A DNA stretch of 64,000 nucleotides, taken from NCBI GenBank assembly GCA_964034945.1, contig OZ035960.1, positions 68,530,994 through 68,594,993 on the forward strand, read 5' to 3'. Source of the DNA: Chrysopilus asiliformis (lineage: Eukaryota > Arthropoda > Insecta > Diptera > Rhagionidae). Position numbers and translations under genes: made by a program. This document shows, one piece after another, positions 46,369 to 56,921 of this stretch (position 1 is its first letter; every line of letters starts with the position of its first letter). The notes below the pieces were generated by a model that did not search any database, was not told where the DNA came from, and saw only the letters and a list, made by a program, of their open reading frames with translations.

Positions 46369-46970
46369 AAAATGGATGTTTGTCTGTTTGTCTGTCTGTC
46401 TGAGATTACAAAACTCAAAAACTACTGGACCGATTTTTACGCGGTTTTTTGCAAAATGATCTGTGTTGCCAGGAGCAGGTTTTTAGCTATGTAGATTTTC
46501 AAAATTCAAAACGGAAGGTCCTGTAAGGATAACGCAAATATCCTTTTTCCCATTTTTTCCGGGAAAAAATGGCAATAGGGGGTTTTCGGGGTCGCTGATC
46601 ACGAATTCGGTGTTAGATTTTCAAAATTCGAAACGGAAGGCCCTGTAAGGATAACGCAAATGTCCTTTTTCCAATTTTTCTTGAAACAATTGACACTAAG
46701 GGGTTTTCGAGGTCGCTGATCGCGAATCCAGTGTTCGATTTTTCAAATGCTAAGCGGGAAGTCCTGTAATGATAACGGAAATGTCCTTTTTCCAATTTTT
46801 CTCGCAAAAAAAACAACAGGCTATGGGAGGTTTTCAGGGTTGCTTATCACGAATCTGGACTTGGAATTTCAAAATTCGAAACGGAAGGTCCTATAAGTTA
46901 TTTTATGGTTTTTTGGCATTCTAAAATTTACACAAAAAAACTTTTAGCTGCCAACGAAGGGTCTGCTAGT
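46365..46970 (+). mobile_element. HINE-B copy, second duplicate
   Basis: Duplicate of 42871-43476. Confidence 0.85.
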
Positions 46971-47083
46971 AATAATATATATAACTAATTTGAACGAAAA
47001 ACTAGAAATGGGAGCATTTGAACACTGTATATGATATTTATTTCATACTTCTCTTATCATAAACCTATTATAAATAAAATTAT

Positions 47084-47316
47084 TATACCCGTATGGTGAA
47101 ACCGAATATCTCAAAAACGGTGCATCTTATCAAAAAAGTGCAAGAACAAACGTTACATAAAACTCCCATACGTCAAGATCCGATTGGAAAAAAATCTAAA
47201 AAAATCTAATTAGAAAGTTTGACTTCAAACTGGAATTTTGATACAACTGTTCACCGTTCACTTAAATCACCATACGGATTTTCAATAATTGCCAGATTAT
47301 AGCTTTTGTTATGTTT
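47084..47316 (+). mobile_element. HINE-A deletion derivative, second duplicate
   Basis: Duplicate of 43590-43822. Confidence 0.85.
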
Positions 47317-47453
47317 TAAATAAAAATTTGTTTCCTTAGTTTCCTTTTCACTAAAATTTCTTACTTAAATATCTATTGGCGATCGTTGTAGGCGAATCCA
47401 CGTCTTCTGGCCGTTTCTACGAGACAGACACCTGCTTTTTTCGGTAAATTTGA

Positions 47454-48154
47454 GGAAAATGATAATCACGGTATTCTTACGAGACTTTCCGTTATTCTTA
47501 CAGACTTTTTAATGTCAGAATCAGATTCAGCGATCCCACATGTGATTTTTCTCGGAAAATTAGAGCAAAAGAATAATTACGTTGTCCTCACAGGACCTTC
47601 CCCTACCCTTACGAGGACGAAGTTGTGAAAATATTGTATTTTCATTGGACTTACATATGTGTGCAAAATTTTAAGTCATAAATTTTTTTTTTGAAAAAGC
47701 TTTCATTTAAGATTTACAAAAAAGGAAAGCAATATAAATATTTATTTTATTTTATTTTTCAGGCTTTTATTTCTGATGGAAAGGACCAAAATATTATTTT
47801 TTCCTTTTTAGTGCATATTTAAAAATAAAAGCTTTTTTTTTTAATTTTTTTTAATTTTATCTTTTTTAGTCATTTTGTATTTGATTAGTATCACTAAAAG
47901 TCCCAAATATACTTTTCAGTCTACGAATATATATCCTTGCCTTTGAGATATCCTTACAGACTTCTTAATGTCAGAATCGAATTCAACCAGCCCGAAAACC
48001 CCCAGATGAGATTTTCGCGGGAAATGTGAGGAAAATGATACAGGACCATCCATTATCCTTACAGATTTCTTAATGTTAAAATCAGATTTTCTTCCGGGAA
48101 ATTTGAGGAACAGGATAATCACGTTATGCTTACAAGGACGAAGTATTAAAAAAA
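47454..48154 (-). repeat. Minus-oriented minisatellite blocks, second duplicate
   Basis: Duplicate of 43960-44660. Confidence 0.6.
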
Positions 48155-48583
48155 TATATTATCATCGTATAGATGCAAAATTTCAAGACAATCGAATGAG
48201 GGGAAGTAGGTTAAAATTAGGGCAAAAAAAACCATTTAAAATGTTAAATTTTTTTGTTGAGAACCGAGCGATGGGGCCTTTTGGTTATATTCAAAATACT
48301 TTAATAAAAAACAGCCATATCCAGCCCTAAGGGTCAGTTGATGACAGTCACTAAGACATGATTATTCTTATCAATTGCCGAGTGCCTGACGATTAGACTT
48401 GTGTGACTAAAAATATGAGTACTTGACATCCGTTTCATAAATTCGTACATTTGCGCACAAAATTGTAATTACTTAATCGTTATCAACGTAAACATAATAA
48501 ACCATTTCGTCGATTGCAACAGATCTGGTGCAAATAGCTTTTACATTTTGTGTTATTTTTTTTTATAAAAACGCTCGCGATTT

Positions 48584-49299
48584 TTATTGTAAAAGCTTGC
48601 CTTTGTGTCTGTCTGTTTGTCTGTCTGTCAGATCAAATCTTGCAATCAAATTTTTACCCACTTCCATTCATCCGATTCACTTGAAATTTTGTACACTTAT
48701 ATAAGTCCGATGACAATACAATATTTTCTCTCCTTCGTCCTTGTAAGGATAAGGGAAGGTCCTGTGAGGATAACGTGATTATCCTTTTTTCCAAATTTTC
48801 CGGAAAAAAATCTATTCTGGGGGTTTTTGGGGTCGCTGAATCCGAATCTGCCATTAAAAAGTATGTAAGGATAACGGAAGGTCCTGTAAGGATAACGTGA
48901 TTATCCTTTTCTCCAAATTTTCCGGAAAAAAAATCTATTGGGGTTTCTTGGGGTCGCTGACTCCGAATCTGTCATTAAAAAGTCAGTAAGGATAACGGAA
49001 GATCCTGTAAGGATAACGTGATTATCCTTTTCTACAAATTTTCTGGAAAAAAAATCTATTCTGGGGTTTTTGGGGTCGCTGAATCCGAATCTGCCATCAA
49101 AAAGTCAGTAAGGATAACGGAAGATCCTGTAAGGATAACCTGATTATCCTTTTCTCCAAATTTTCTCGAAAAAAAAATCTATTCTGGGGGTTTTTGGGGT
49201 CGCTGCATCCGAATCTGCCATTAAAAAGTCTGTAAGGATAACGGAAGGTCCTGAAAGGATAACGAGTTTTTGGATTCGCTGAATACGATTCTCAAGTTA
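48584..49299 (+). mobile_element. HINE-C block, second duplicate
   Basis: Duplicate of 45090-45805. Confidence 0.75.
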
Positions 49300-49858
49300 A
49301 ACATAACAAAAGCTATAATTGCCAATCTGGCAATCATTGGAGACCCGTATGGTGATATTCGTATCAAAATTCGAACAGTTATACCAAAATTCCAATTTGA
49401 AGTCAAACTTTCCAATAAGATTTTTTAAAATTTATTCCAATCGGATTTTGATGTATGGGAGTTTTATGTAGAATCATATCCTAAATAACTTTTGTTCCTG
49501 TACTTTTTTGATAAGATGCACCGTTTTTGAGATATTCACAAAAAACGATTTCGTTCGTATGGGGGGTACCCCCCCTAATGGTCAATTTTTGCCCGTTAAC
49601 GAACTTAGCCTCGCATTTTACGAAAAACGGATCTGCGCAAAACTTCAAATCTCTAGCTCAATCCGTGCGCCCGCAATCCGCGCCACAGACAGACGGACAG
49701 ACAGACAGACGGACAGACGGACGGACATGCAAAAATTAAATATTTTTATCATTCTAAACACACTGGTGTAATTCATTTTTTTGTGCGATGACGGGATCTT
49801 GGCGTTACAAACGGTAAGGCAAAGTTAATATACCCTTTGGTTTCACCATACGGGTATA
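49300..49858 (-). mobile_element. HINE-A copy (right parent of the duplication)
   Basis: Complete. After its microsatellite (GACATGCAAAAATTAAAT) it differs from the middle copy, marking the other breakpoint. Confidence 0.9.
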
Positions 49859-49898
49859 ATAAGGACATCTCAAATGTAAGGATATATATTCGAAGACT

Positions 49899-50494
49899 AA
49901 ACATAACAAAAGCTATAATTGCCAATCTGGCAATTATTCAAGACCCGTATGGTGATATTCGTATCAAAATTCGAACAGTTGTATCAAAATTCCACTTTGA
50001 AGGCAAACTTTCCAATAAGATTTTTTAAAACTTATTCCAATCGGATTTTGATGTATGGGAGTTTTATGTAGAATCATATCCTAAATAACTTTTGTTCTTG
50101 AACTTTTTTGATAACATTTACCGTTTTTGAGATATTCGCAAAAAACGATTTCGTTCGTATGGGGGGTACCCCCCCTAATGGTCCATTTTTGCCCATTAAC
50201 GAACTTAGCCTCGCATTTTACGAAAAACGGATCCACACAAAATTTCAAGTCTCTAGCTCAATCCGTGCGCCCGCAATCCGCGCCACAGACAGACAGACAG
50301 ACGGACAGACGGACAGACGGACGGACGGACAGACGGACGGACGGACGGACAGACGGACGGACATGGAAAATTCAATTTTTTTTATCATTCTAAACACACT
50401 GATGTAATTCATTTTTGTGTGTGATGACGGGATCTTGGCGTTACAAACGGTAAAGCAAAGTTAATATACCCTTTGGTTTCACCATACGGGTATA
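49899..50494 (-). mobile_element. HINE-A copy
   Basis: Complete, with a GACG-rich microsatellite (50287-50365). It lies only 40 bp from the previous copy, in the same orientation. Confidence 0.9.
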
Positions 50495-50523
50495 AAAAGA
50501 ACAGAATAAAAAAAAATTAAAAA

Positions 50524-50755
50524 AAATTTTTTAAAAGCTTTTATTAAAAAAAATGTACTAAAAAGAAAAAAATAATTTTCTGGACGCTGTGTATCACAAA
50601 TATAAAAGCTTTTAAAAAGCGAGATAAAGCATAAAACAATAAAATAAAAATTTATCTCGCTTTTTAAAAGCTTTTATATTTGTGATACACAGCGTCCAGA
50701 AAATTATTTTTTTCTTTTTAGTACATTTTTTTTTAATAAAAGCTTTTTTTAAATT
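50524..50755. repeat. Perfect long palindrome, about 103-bp arms
   Basis: Arms 50524-50626 and 50653-50755 with a 26-bp loop. The arms contain ATTTTCTGGACGCTGTGTAT and AAAAGCTTTTATATTTGTG. Very few mismatches are seen. Confidence 0.9.
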
Positions 50756-51439
50756 TTTTTTTTATGACTGAGCAGCTACATTTTGAGAGTTGATCTTTCA
50801 CGTTAGCACCAAAGAGATCGTCAAACCCCGATTGTGGAATATAAGGTATATATTAGATTGCCCACAAGATATATGAAATGTGCAAAGTTGTAATTTTTGT
50901 TGCTCCCCGTCCATTTTCGTGAAGTTTAGGTCAAAAAAATAAGATTTAAAAAAAAAAGGAATCTGTAGTGGAAAAAACCCAGCCGGTTTTTCATTGAAGT
51001 TTCAAAAATAGACTTTAAAATGGTGAATCGCTTTAACTGTCCGTAACTCCTATAATATTTAATTTTTCGTTGATGGTCTAAAGACAACTTTTGTAGAGGA
51101 TAACTAGACGAACATCTAATTCTCACGAATTTTTGACCTACGGTTGACATTTAATGCTTTTTTGGTCCCAAAACAGCAATTTTTTAAGAACATTTTCATG
51201 AATTATGTTCTTTAAATGTATTTTTTGCACTTTCTAAAGGGTGGAAAATTTCTTCTGGAAAGCCTATGTTCTAGAGAATGAAATGTAGATTTATTTAAAA
51301 AAAAAATGAAGCCGATCTAAAGTTATACGGCATACATACAGACCGACAAACAGACAGATTTATGAACATCCTAAATTTTTTGTCTGAAACGGATTTTTTA
51401 AGTTTTTCCGATATTCTTATTTGTTATAAAACATTTTAA

Positions 51440-51658
51440 CCCTTAATTTATGAGGTGAAAATCATATGCGTAAATGATGAGGTGGTTTCCAATGGACTTG
51501 TTCTAATCACATACCAAATCCGTGCTTTTAACTCGGCACACAACACCATACTGTATGAAGGTACTGAAGATTTCAGAGTCACTGTGCTGAAAACATGAGA
51601 AATAGCAAAGAGAGAAAAGTCAATGTGGGTCCACTGGACCCACCTCATCAATGAAGGG
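51440..51658. mobile_element. 219-bp piggyBac-type MITE, left arm
   Basis: TTAA at 51436-51439 and 51659-51662; ends CCCTTAATTTATGAGGTG and CACCTCATCAATGAAGGG. The 19-bp palindrome GTGGGTCCACTGGACCCAC lies near one end. Confidence 0.82.
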
Positions 51659-51858
51659 TTAAAATACAAAATTTAATGGAATTTTTTTTAAATTTTTTTC
51701 TTGAAATTGTTCATAATTTTTTGTTAAATATTCAATGAATTTTGCTTTCGAATAGCTTTGCATTGATATTTGTTTATAATGCTGTTCCATAGCATGCAGG
51801 CTATACTGTTTTTGTTACTCCTGGTGCGTTAGAACAGTATTATATCGAGTCATCAGAA

Positions 51859-52254
51859 TTGTACGATTTTGTTAGTAATAACACATACTTTTTCTTTGAT
51901 AAAATATTAAATCAAGAAATCACTGGTATAAGGAACAATTTTTTGACTGCCGATCCAGCAACATGGGAGGAAGACGAGAACTACATCGCTGCGAAGGCAA
52001 TGATTAAAAATTTACTTGTTATGTATGATATAGCAGAGCGTGGAGTAGCTTTGATGACTCGATATAATACTGTTCTAACGCACCAGGAGCAACAAAAACA
52101 GTATATCCTGCATGCTATGGAACAGCATTATAAACAAATATCAATGCAAAGCTATTCGAAAGCAAAATTCATTGAATATTTAACAAAAAATTATGAACAA
52201 TTTCAAGAAACAAAAAAAAAATCCATTAAATTTTGTATTTTAACCCTTAATTGA
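51859..52254 (+). pseudogene. Captured 3' part of an uncharacterised insect gene
   Basis: A 131-codon frame without a clear ATG start (the first codon is TTG; an in-frame ATG comes only after about 45 codons). It reads TADPATWEEDENYIAAKAMI, AERGVALMTRYNTVL, HQEQQKQYILHAMEQHYKQ. The pattern ..W..D..Y..A...IK.L.V..D.AERGV.L...YN..LT..E.QKQ.. recalls the C-terminus of an unnamed insect protein family with many copies. The second half lies in the inverted arm, so it is present twice, once on each strand (also 51663-51862). Function unknown. It is probably carried along by the element and not expressed as a protein. Confidence 0.5.
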
Positions 52255-52462
52255 TAAGGTGGGTCCAGTGGACCCACATTGACTTTTCTCTCTTTGCTAT
52301 TTCTCATGTTTTCAGCACAGTGACTCTGAAATCTTCAGTACCTTCATACAGTATGGTGTTGTGTGCCGAGTTAAAAGCACGGATTTGGTATGTGATTAGA
52401 ACAAGTCCATTGGAAACCACCTCATCATTTACGCATATGATTTTCACCTTATAAATTAAGGG
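52244..52462. mobile_element. 219-bp piggyBac-type MITE, right arm
   Basis: TTAA at 52240-52243 and 52463-52466; inverse copy of 51440-51658. Confidence 0.82.
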
Positions 52463-52909
52463 TTAAAATGTTTTATAACAAATAAGAATATCGGAAAAAC
52501 TTAAAAAAAAATATACTTTTCAATACTTCTGACCAGTACAAAATCCGTTTCAGACAAAAAATTTAGGATCTGTCTGTTTGTCGGTCTGTATGTATGTCGT
52601 ATAACTTTAGATCGGCTTAATTTTTTTTTAAATAAATCTACATTTCATTCTCTAGAACATAGGCTTACCAGAAGAAATATTCCACCCTTTAGAAAGTGCA
52701 AAAAATACATTTAAAGGAAATAATTCATGAAAATGTTCTTAAAAAATTGCTGTTTTGGGACCAAAAAAGCATTAAATGTCAACCGTAGGTCAAAACTTCG
52801 TGAGAATTAGATGTTCGTCTAGTTATCCTCTACAAAAGTTGTCTTTAGACCATCAACGAAAAATTAAATATTATAGGAGTTACGGACAGTTAAAGCGATT
52901 CACCATTTT

Positions 52910-53504
52910 TATACCCGTATGGTGAAACCAAAGGGTATATTAACTTTGCCTTACCGTTTGTAACGCCAAGATCCCGTCATCGCACAAAAAAATGAATTAC
53001 ACCAGTGTGTTTAGAATGATAAAAATATTTAATTTTTGCATGTCCGTCCGTCTGTCCGTCTGTCTGTCTGTCTGTCCGTCTGTCTGTCTGTCTGTCTGTC
53101 CGTCCGTCTGTCTGTCTGTGGCGCGGATTGCGGGCGCACGGATTGAGCTAGAGACTTGAAAGTTTGCACAGATCCGTTTTTCGTAAAATGCGAGGCTAAG
53201 TTCGTTAATGGGCAAAAATGGACCATTAGGGGGGGTACCCCCCATACGAACGAAATCGTTTTTTGTGAATATTTCGAAAACGGTGTATCTTATCAAAAAA
53301 GTCCAAGAACAAAAGTTATTTAGGATATGATTCTACATAAAATTCCCATACATCAAAATCCGATTGGAATAAATTTTAAAAAATCTTATTGGAAAGTTTG
53401 ACTTCAAATTGGAATTTTGGTATAACTGTTCGAATTTTGATACGAATATCACCATACGGGTCTCCAATGATTGCCAGATTGGCAATTATAGCTTTTGTTA
53501 TGTT
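52910..53504 (+). mobile_element. HINE-A copy with its empty site known
   Basis: Best reference copy of this family. 5' subterminal repeat ATACCCGTATGGTG (52911-52924), GTCC/GTCT microsatellite (53040-53118), 3' subterminal repeat CACCATACGGGT (53450-53461), then a hairpin ATTGCCA-GAT-TGGCAAT (53470-53486) and the end GCTTTTGTTATGTT. Inverted subterminal repeats, a 3' hairpin and no target duplication fit Helentron-derived HINEs, the class of Drosophila INE-1/DINE-1. The same host sequence without the element is at 27505-27515: CCATTTTAAAGTC is split between T and T. Confidence 0.9.
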
Positions 53505-53665
53505 AAAGTCTATTTTTGAAACTTCAATGAAAAACCGGCTGGGTTTTTTCCACTACAGATTCCTACTTTTTTTTTAAATCTTATTTTTTTGACCTAAACT
53601 TCACGAAAATGGACGGGGAGCAACAAAAATTACAACTTTGCACATATGGGCAATCTAGTATATAT

Positions 53666-53882
53666 GTACAAAATATTTTTACAGTTAAATATTTAATCTA
53701 TAAATTGTTATCTTCTAAGCATTTCAAAATGCTTTTGGTTTCTTTAAAATATGGTAGTTAGGTTTATTGCACCTAGGGGCACGTTTCCGGGTGCTAGATT
53801 TGGCTATGTCGTGAATTTTTAAACGATATAAAATAAAACTTTATGTTTGGGCAGCGGATCCTACCGGCTGCGCCAATTTATA
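53666..53882 (-). other. Primer-binding site and short leader of an LTR element
   Basis: On the minus strand TGGCGCAGCCGGTAGGAT (53858-53875) is a common primer-binding-site type of insect Ty3/gypsy elements. It lies 7 bp after the presumed LTR end at 53883. Leader-like DNA continues to the foldback element. Confidence 0.65.
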
Positions 53883-55947
53883 TGTCGTGGTTTTTTAAAA
53901 ATAAAAAGACATACAAATAAAATGAAATGTTTAACACAAAAGACTCTAGTTTATTTTTTAACTCTTCTCTTTATTTTACTTTATTAAATTACAAAATTCA
54001 CTTAATTATGTTTTACAATCCTTTTTAGTTAAGTTTTTCTAACTTCACTTGAAAATACTCTAGATTTCATTTAATTAGAGTTTACAAAATTCATATATAT
54101 ATTTTTTTGAAATTATTTTATTTAAAGTTTGTAAAAAAATATCCGTTCACTGATTTATTAATAATTCACTGTTTTTTAAATGACCTATCGAGACTGTTTT
54201 TGTTAATGGTTTATACCCCTAGTTCAATTGCGGCGAACGCAATATTTTGGAGGCCGGGGTCAATGCCCGTGGCCGATTTCTAATTGTATTAAAAAAAATT
54301 TATTTTTCTACGCGGGTTAGCTCGTAGCTTAGTTTTCTATGCAACTTTTAAAGCACCGGAAAACAACTCCGTTTAGGTCGCGACTAAGGTCGCGGACCCG
54401 AAAGAATTTGTCCTAATTTGACCGTGCAGGTCGTTTTATAAGATTTTTGAAAGTCAAAAATCTTACTCTATTTTGTTTTTTACTCTGTCAATCCTTAATA
54501 TTTAAGTCGATTCCATTTCATTTGGAATCTTGAAAATTGTCGTGGGAGTTATGCCCATCCTTTCATTTAAATTTTCCTATTGGAAAATAATACTTTACCT
54601 AGCAGTGGGGAAGAAATAGGAAAATAGTTCATTTTCTTTGTACATGTAAGTAATTTGCCCAACCTACTTTCTAAAATCTCGTTGTTTGTGAAATATTCCC
54701 AAGTAAGATAATAACAAGTTCATCTTGCCCATTCTACTCATGAATTCTCCTTTGGAATTGCATAAGAGATGATGCAAGTAACTGTTGATCCTTCGTGTGT
54801 AGGAGATTTGGTTCCTCCTACTTTTGCTTCTCCTTAAACGAAAAAAGGATGATGCAAAGACGGTTGATCATTCCCGTGTGTCTATTGGTTGAAATCGAAT
54901 TGCATCATTATATGCGAAAGGATCTTCTTATGCATGATCATGCATGTTCCTTTATCATGCGATCTATTTTCGACTTGTTCGTTTGGTATGAAAACCAAAC
55001 GAACTCAAATTTGTTTTATGTTTTCTCAAATGCATGAATGCGTATTTGACTATTGATTTTATCTTTTAATTTTTCGTATGTTTGTTTACATATGATTTAA
55101 CGGGTTTTCTTCGAACGAAACATAAATTATAAAAGGGATGACTTTTATTACATCACTTGAAATATCTTACATGTTTTTCATTTTAAATAAAATAGTTTTG
55201 TTATTTGAACTTGTGTTCAAATAACAAATGGAAAAAAATCAAGTCCTTTAACCTTCATCCGTCCCTCAAAAAAAATCACACTAAAGTTCCTCGGGTCTAT
55301 TTTGACCCATAAAGGTTTAGTGTATACAAAAATCAAAAAACGAGTTTTTTTATGTTTTTTAAAATTTTTACAACATACAACAACATATGTATAACCCAAA
55401 AGACTTATATATTGTTCTAATGAACTCTCCCCGAAAATAGCGGTCAAAAAACGTCATACAAAAATTGAGAAATATGGCAGTTGAGTTTTTCCCAATTGAC
55501 ATCCAACAAAATCGGTTTCTTATACCCGAGAAATCACCCCGTTCGGTCAAAGATTTTAGATCCGTATTCTAGATATAGTTTACAAACACTAACTAATATA
55601 ATATAATATGACTAAATTAAACATTTCTTATACGAATAACTGCCTTGGGTCATTTTAGACCCGAAGGTCTTTAGTGTGACTATTTTTGTAGCAGTGTAAC
55701 GGGTAATCGGAAGTTGCCAAATTTTTGCATACTGCTAGTTTACAATAAATAAGGCAAAGTCAAAAAATTTCAGGTTCGTAATATAAATATTTTTAAAGGT
55801 ACAAGCAAACTAATTTCTGTTTGGGTCAAATTAGACCCGAGGGACGGAAGAAGGTTAACGAGGTTGGTTACGAAAGATCTCGGTCTTTCACTTGATTTTG
55901 ATATAAATTTTATGGTGGTGAAATCATACAAAATCCGTTTCACCACA
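53883..55947 (-). repeat. Long terminal repeat, split by a MITE
   Basis: On the minus strand a polypurine tract (AAAGGGGGGAGGAA, 55948-55961) precedes TGTGGTGAAACG, and the block ends AACCACGACA at 53883 just before the primer-binding site. TG...CA ends and the position between PPT and PBS mark an LTR of about 1.45 kb without the MITE. It holds a perfect 11-bp hairpin (54977-54987 / 54994-55004) and the palindrome TGCATGATCATGCA (about 54935). As at 1.7 kb, the PBS follows the LTR that also ends an internal region. Boundaries need a second copy. Confidence 0.6.
55252..55854. mobile_element. piggyBac-type MITE, 603 bp, in the LTR
   Basis: TTAA at 55248-55251 and 55855-55858; ends CCTTCATCCGTCCCTC and GAGGGACGGAAGAAGG are inverted with one mismatch. 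GGGTC..TTTGACCC-like palindromic words occur three times. No transposase. Confidence 0.85.
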
Positions 55948-55961
55948 TTCCTCCCCCCTTT

Positions 55962-56921
55962 AAACAAGGAAAAATGCTAAAGGCATTTTTTCGAATGTAA
56001 AATTAAATGACGTTAGGATTGTTTTTAGAGAAAAAGTAACGATTTCACTGACTTTTACTATTTGAATTGTTATCGATAGTATAATTATTACTTCTTTACG
56101 CTACTTTGGGGTTTTTCCTTATTTGTACAGTGATTACTTATATTATTTTCCGCTATTTGTTTAATTTTATAAAATTCTATTTGTAGAATCTTTAAATTTT
56201 AGTTTTTTTTTATATACGCTCTAAAAAAAATCTTTTTTATTATTTTTTTGCTTATAAGAAAAAATCGATTAACATATATAAAAGAGTTTTAGTATTTTTA
56301 TCATTGCTTGCGTTCTATTTGTTTGCTTTTAGAAATTTATTGTATTTTTTTTAGCGTTAAACTTTATTATCTTATTTAGCTTTATTATTTTGTATAAAAA
56401 AATTTCTTATCTTATTTAAATTTATTGTTGTTTTTTTTTTTGCTTTCTTATAAAAAATCTCTTATTTTATTTATTGTTATTTATATAAAAATTCTTGGTG
56501 CTAATTTACTAATTTGAATAATCTTATTATTTTTTTTTTTTTTTTTAAATCAAATTAAATTTTTGGCAAAATATTTCTTTATTTAATGAAATATAAAATT
56601 TTATTACTTATTTCCCATTAATAATTTTATTATTGTTTTCCTAGATTAAAATTAATAAAATATTCATCTTGTTAAATGAATATAAATTTTATTACTTGTT
56701 TCTAATAAAATTTTTATGATTGTTTTCCGTGGCATTATTTTTCTTCTTTTCTTTTTCTTGTTGTTTCAAAAAAAAATTTCTGTAAGATCAATTGTAATTT
56801 AATATATTTATATTTTCATTTTTTAACTTATGTTTCCCTTGGTTCCTTGATTCGGTTTCCCTTGGTTCCTTGATTTCGGTTTCGTTTCGATTTTCGTTTT
56901 TTTTTTATAATCCTTTTCACT
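55962..56921. other. Very AT-rich spacer
   Basis: Between the gag-like frame and the polypurine tract of the same strand. Mostly T-runs on the plus strand; CCCTTGGTTCCTTGATT is repeated at about 56836 and 56858. No gene; pol would be expected in an autonomous element and is missing. Confidence 0.5.

Larger units (their letters stand above)
42725..49712. repeat. 3,494-bp tandem duplication, two copies
   Basis: About 42725-46218 and 46219-49712 are, as far as read by eye, identical with a constant 3,494-bp offset (for example the frames at 43119/46613, 44422/47916, 45160/48654 and 45727/49221). Each unit contains HINE-B, the short HINE-A derivative, minus and plus minisatellite blocks and most of a HINE-A copy. 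Breakpoints fall in GACA/GACG microsatellites of HINE-A copies. Assembly duplication is an alternative. Confidence 0.92.
50854..53657. mobile_element. Foldback element copy 2, about 1-kb arms, gene fragment inside
   Basis: TAGATTGCCC and GGGCAATCTA ends, 8-bp duplication GTATATAT at 50846-50853 and 53658-53665. Arms: 50854-51862 and about 52050-53657 (the latter interrupted by HINE-A 52910-53504), around a unique centre of about 190 bp. Each arm consists of an outer part, a 219-bp TTAA-flanked MITE and an inner 200 bp that belongs to the coding fragment. Excluding HINE-A it is about 2.2 kb. No transposase. Confidence 0.88.
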
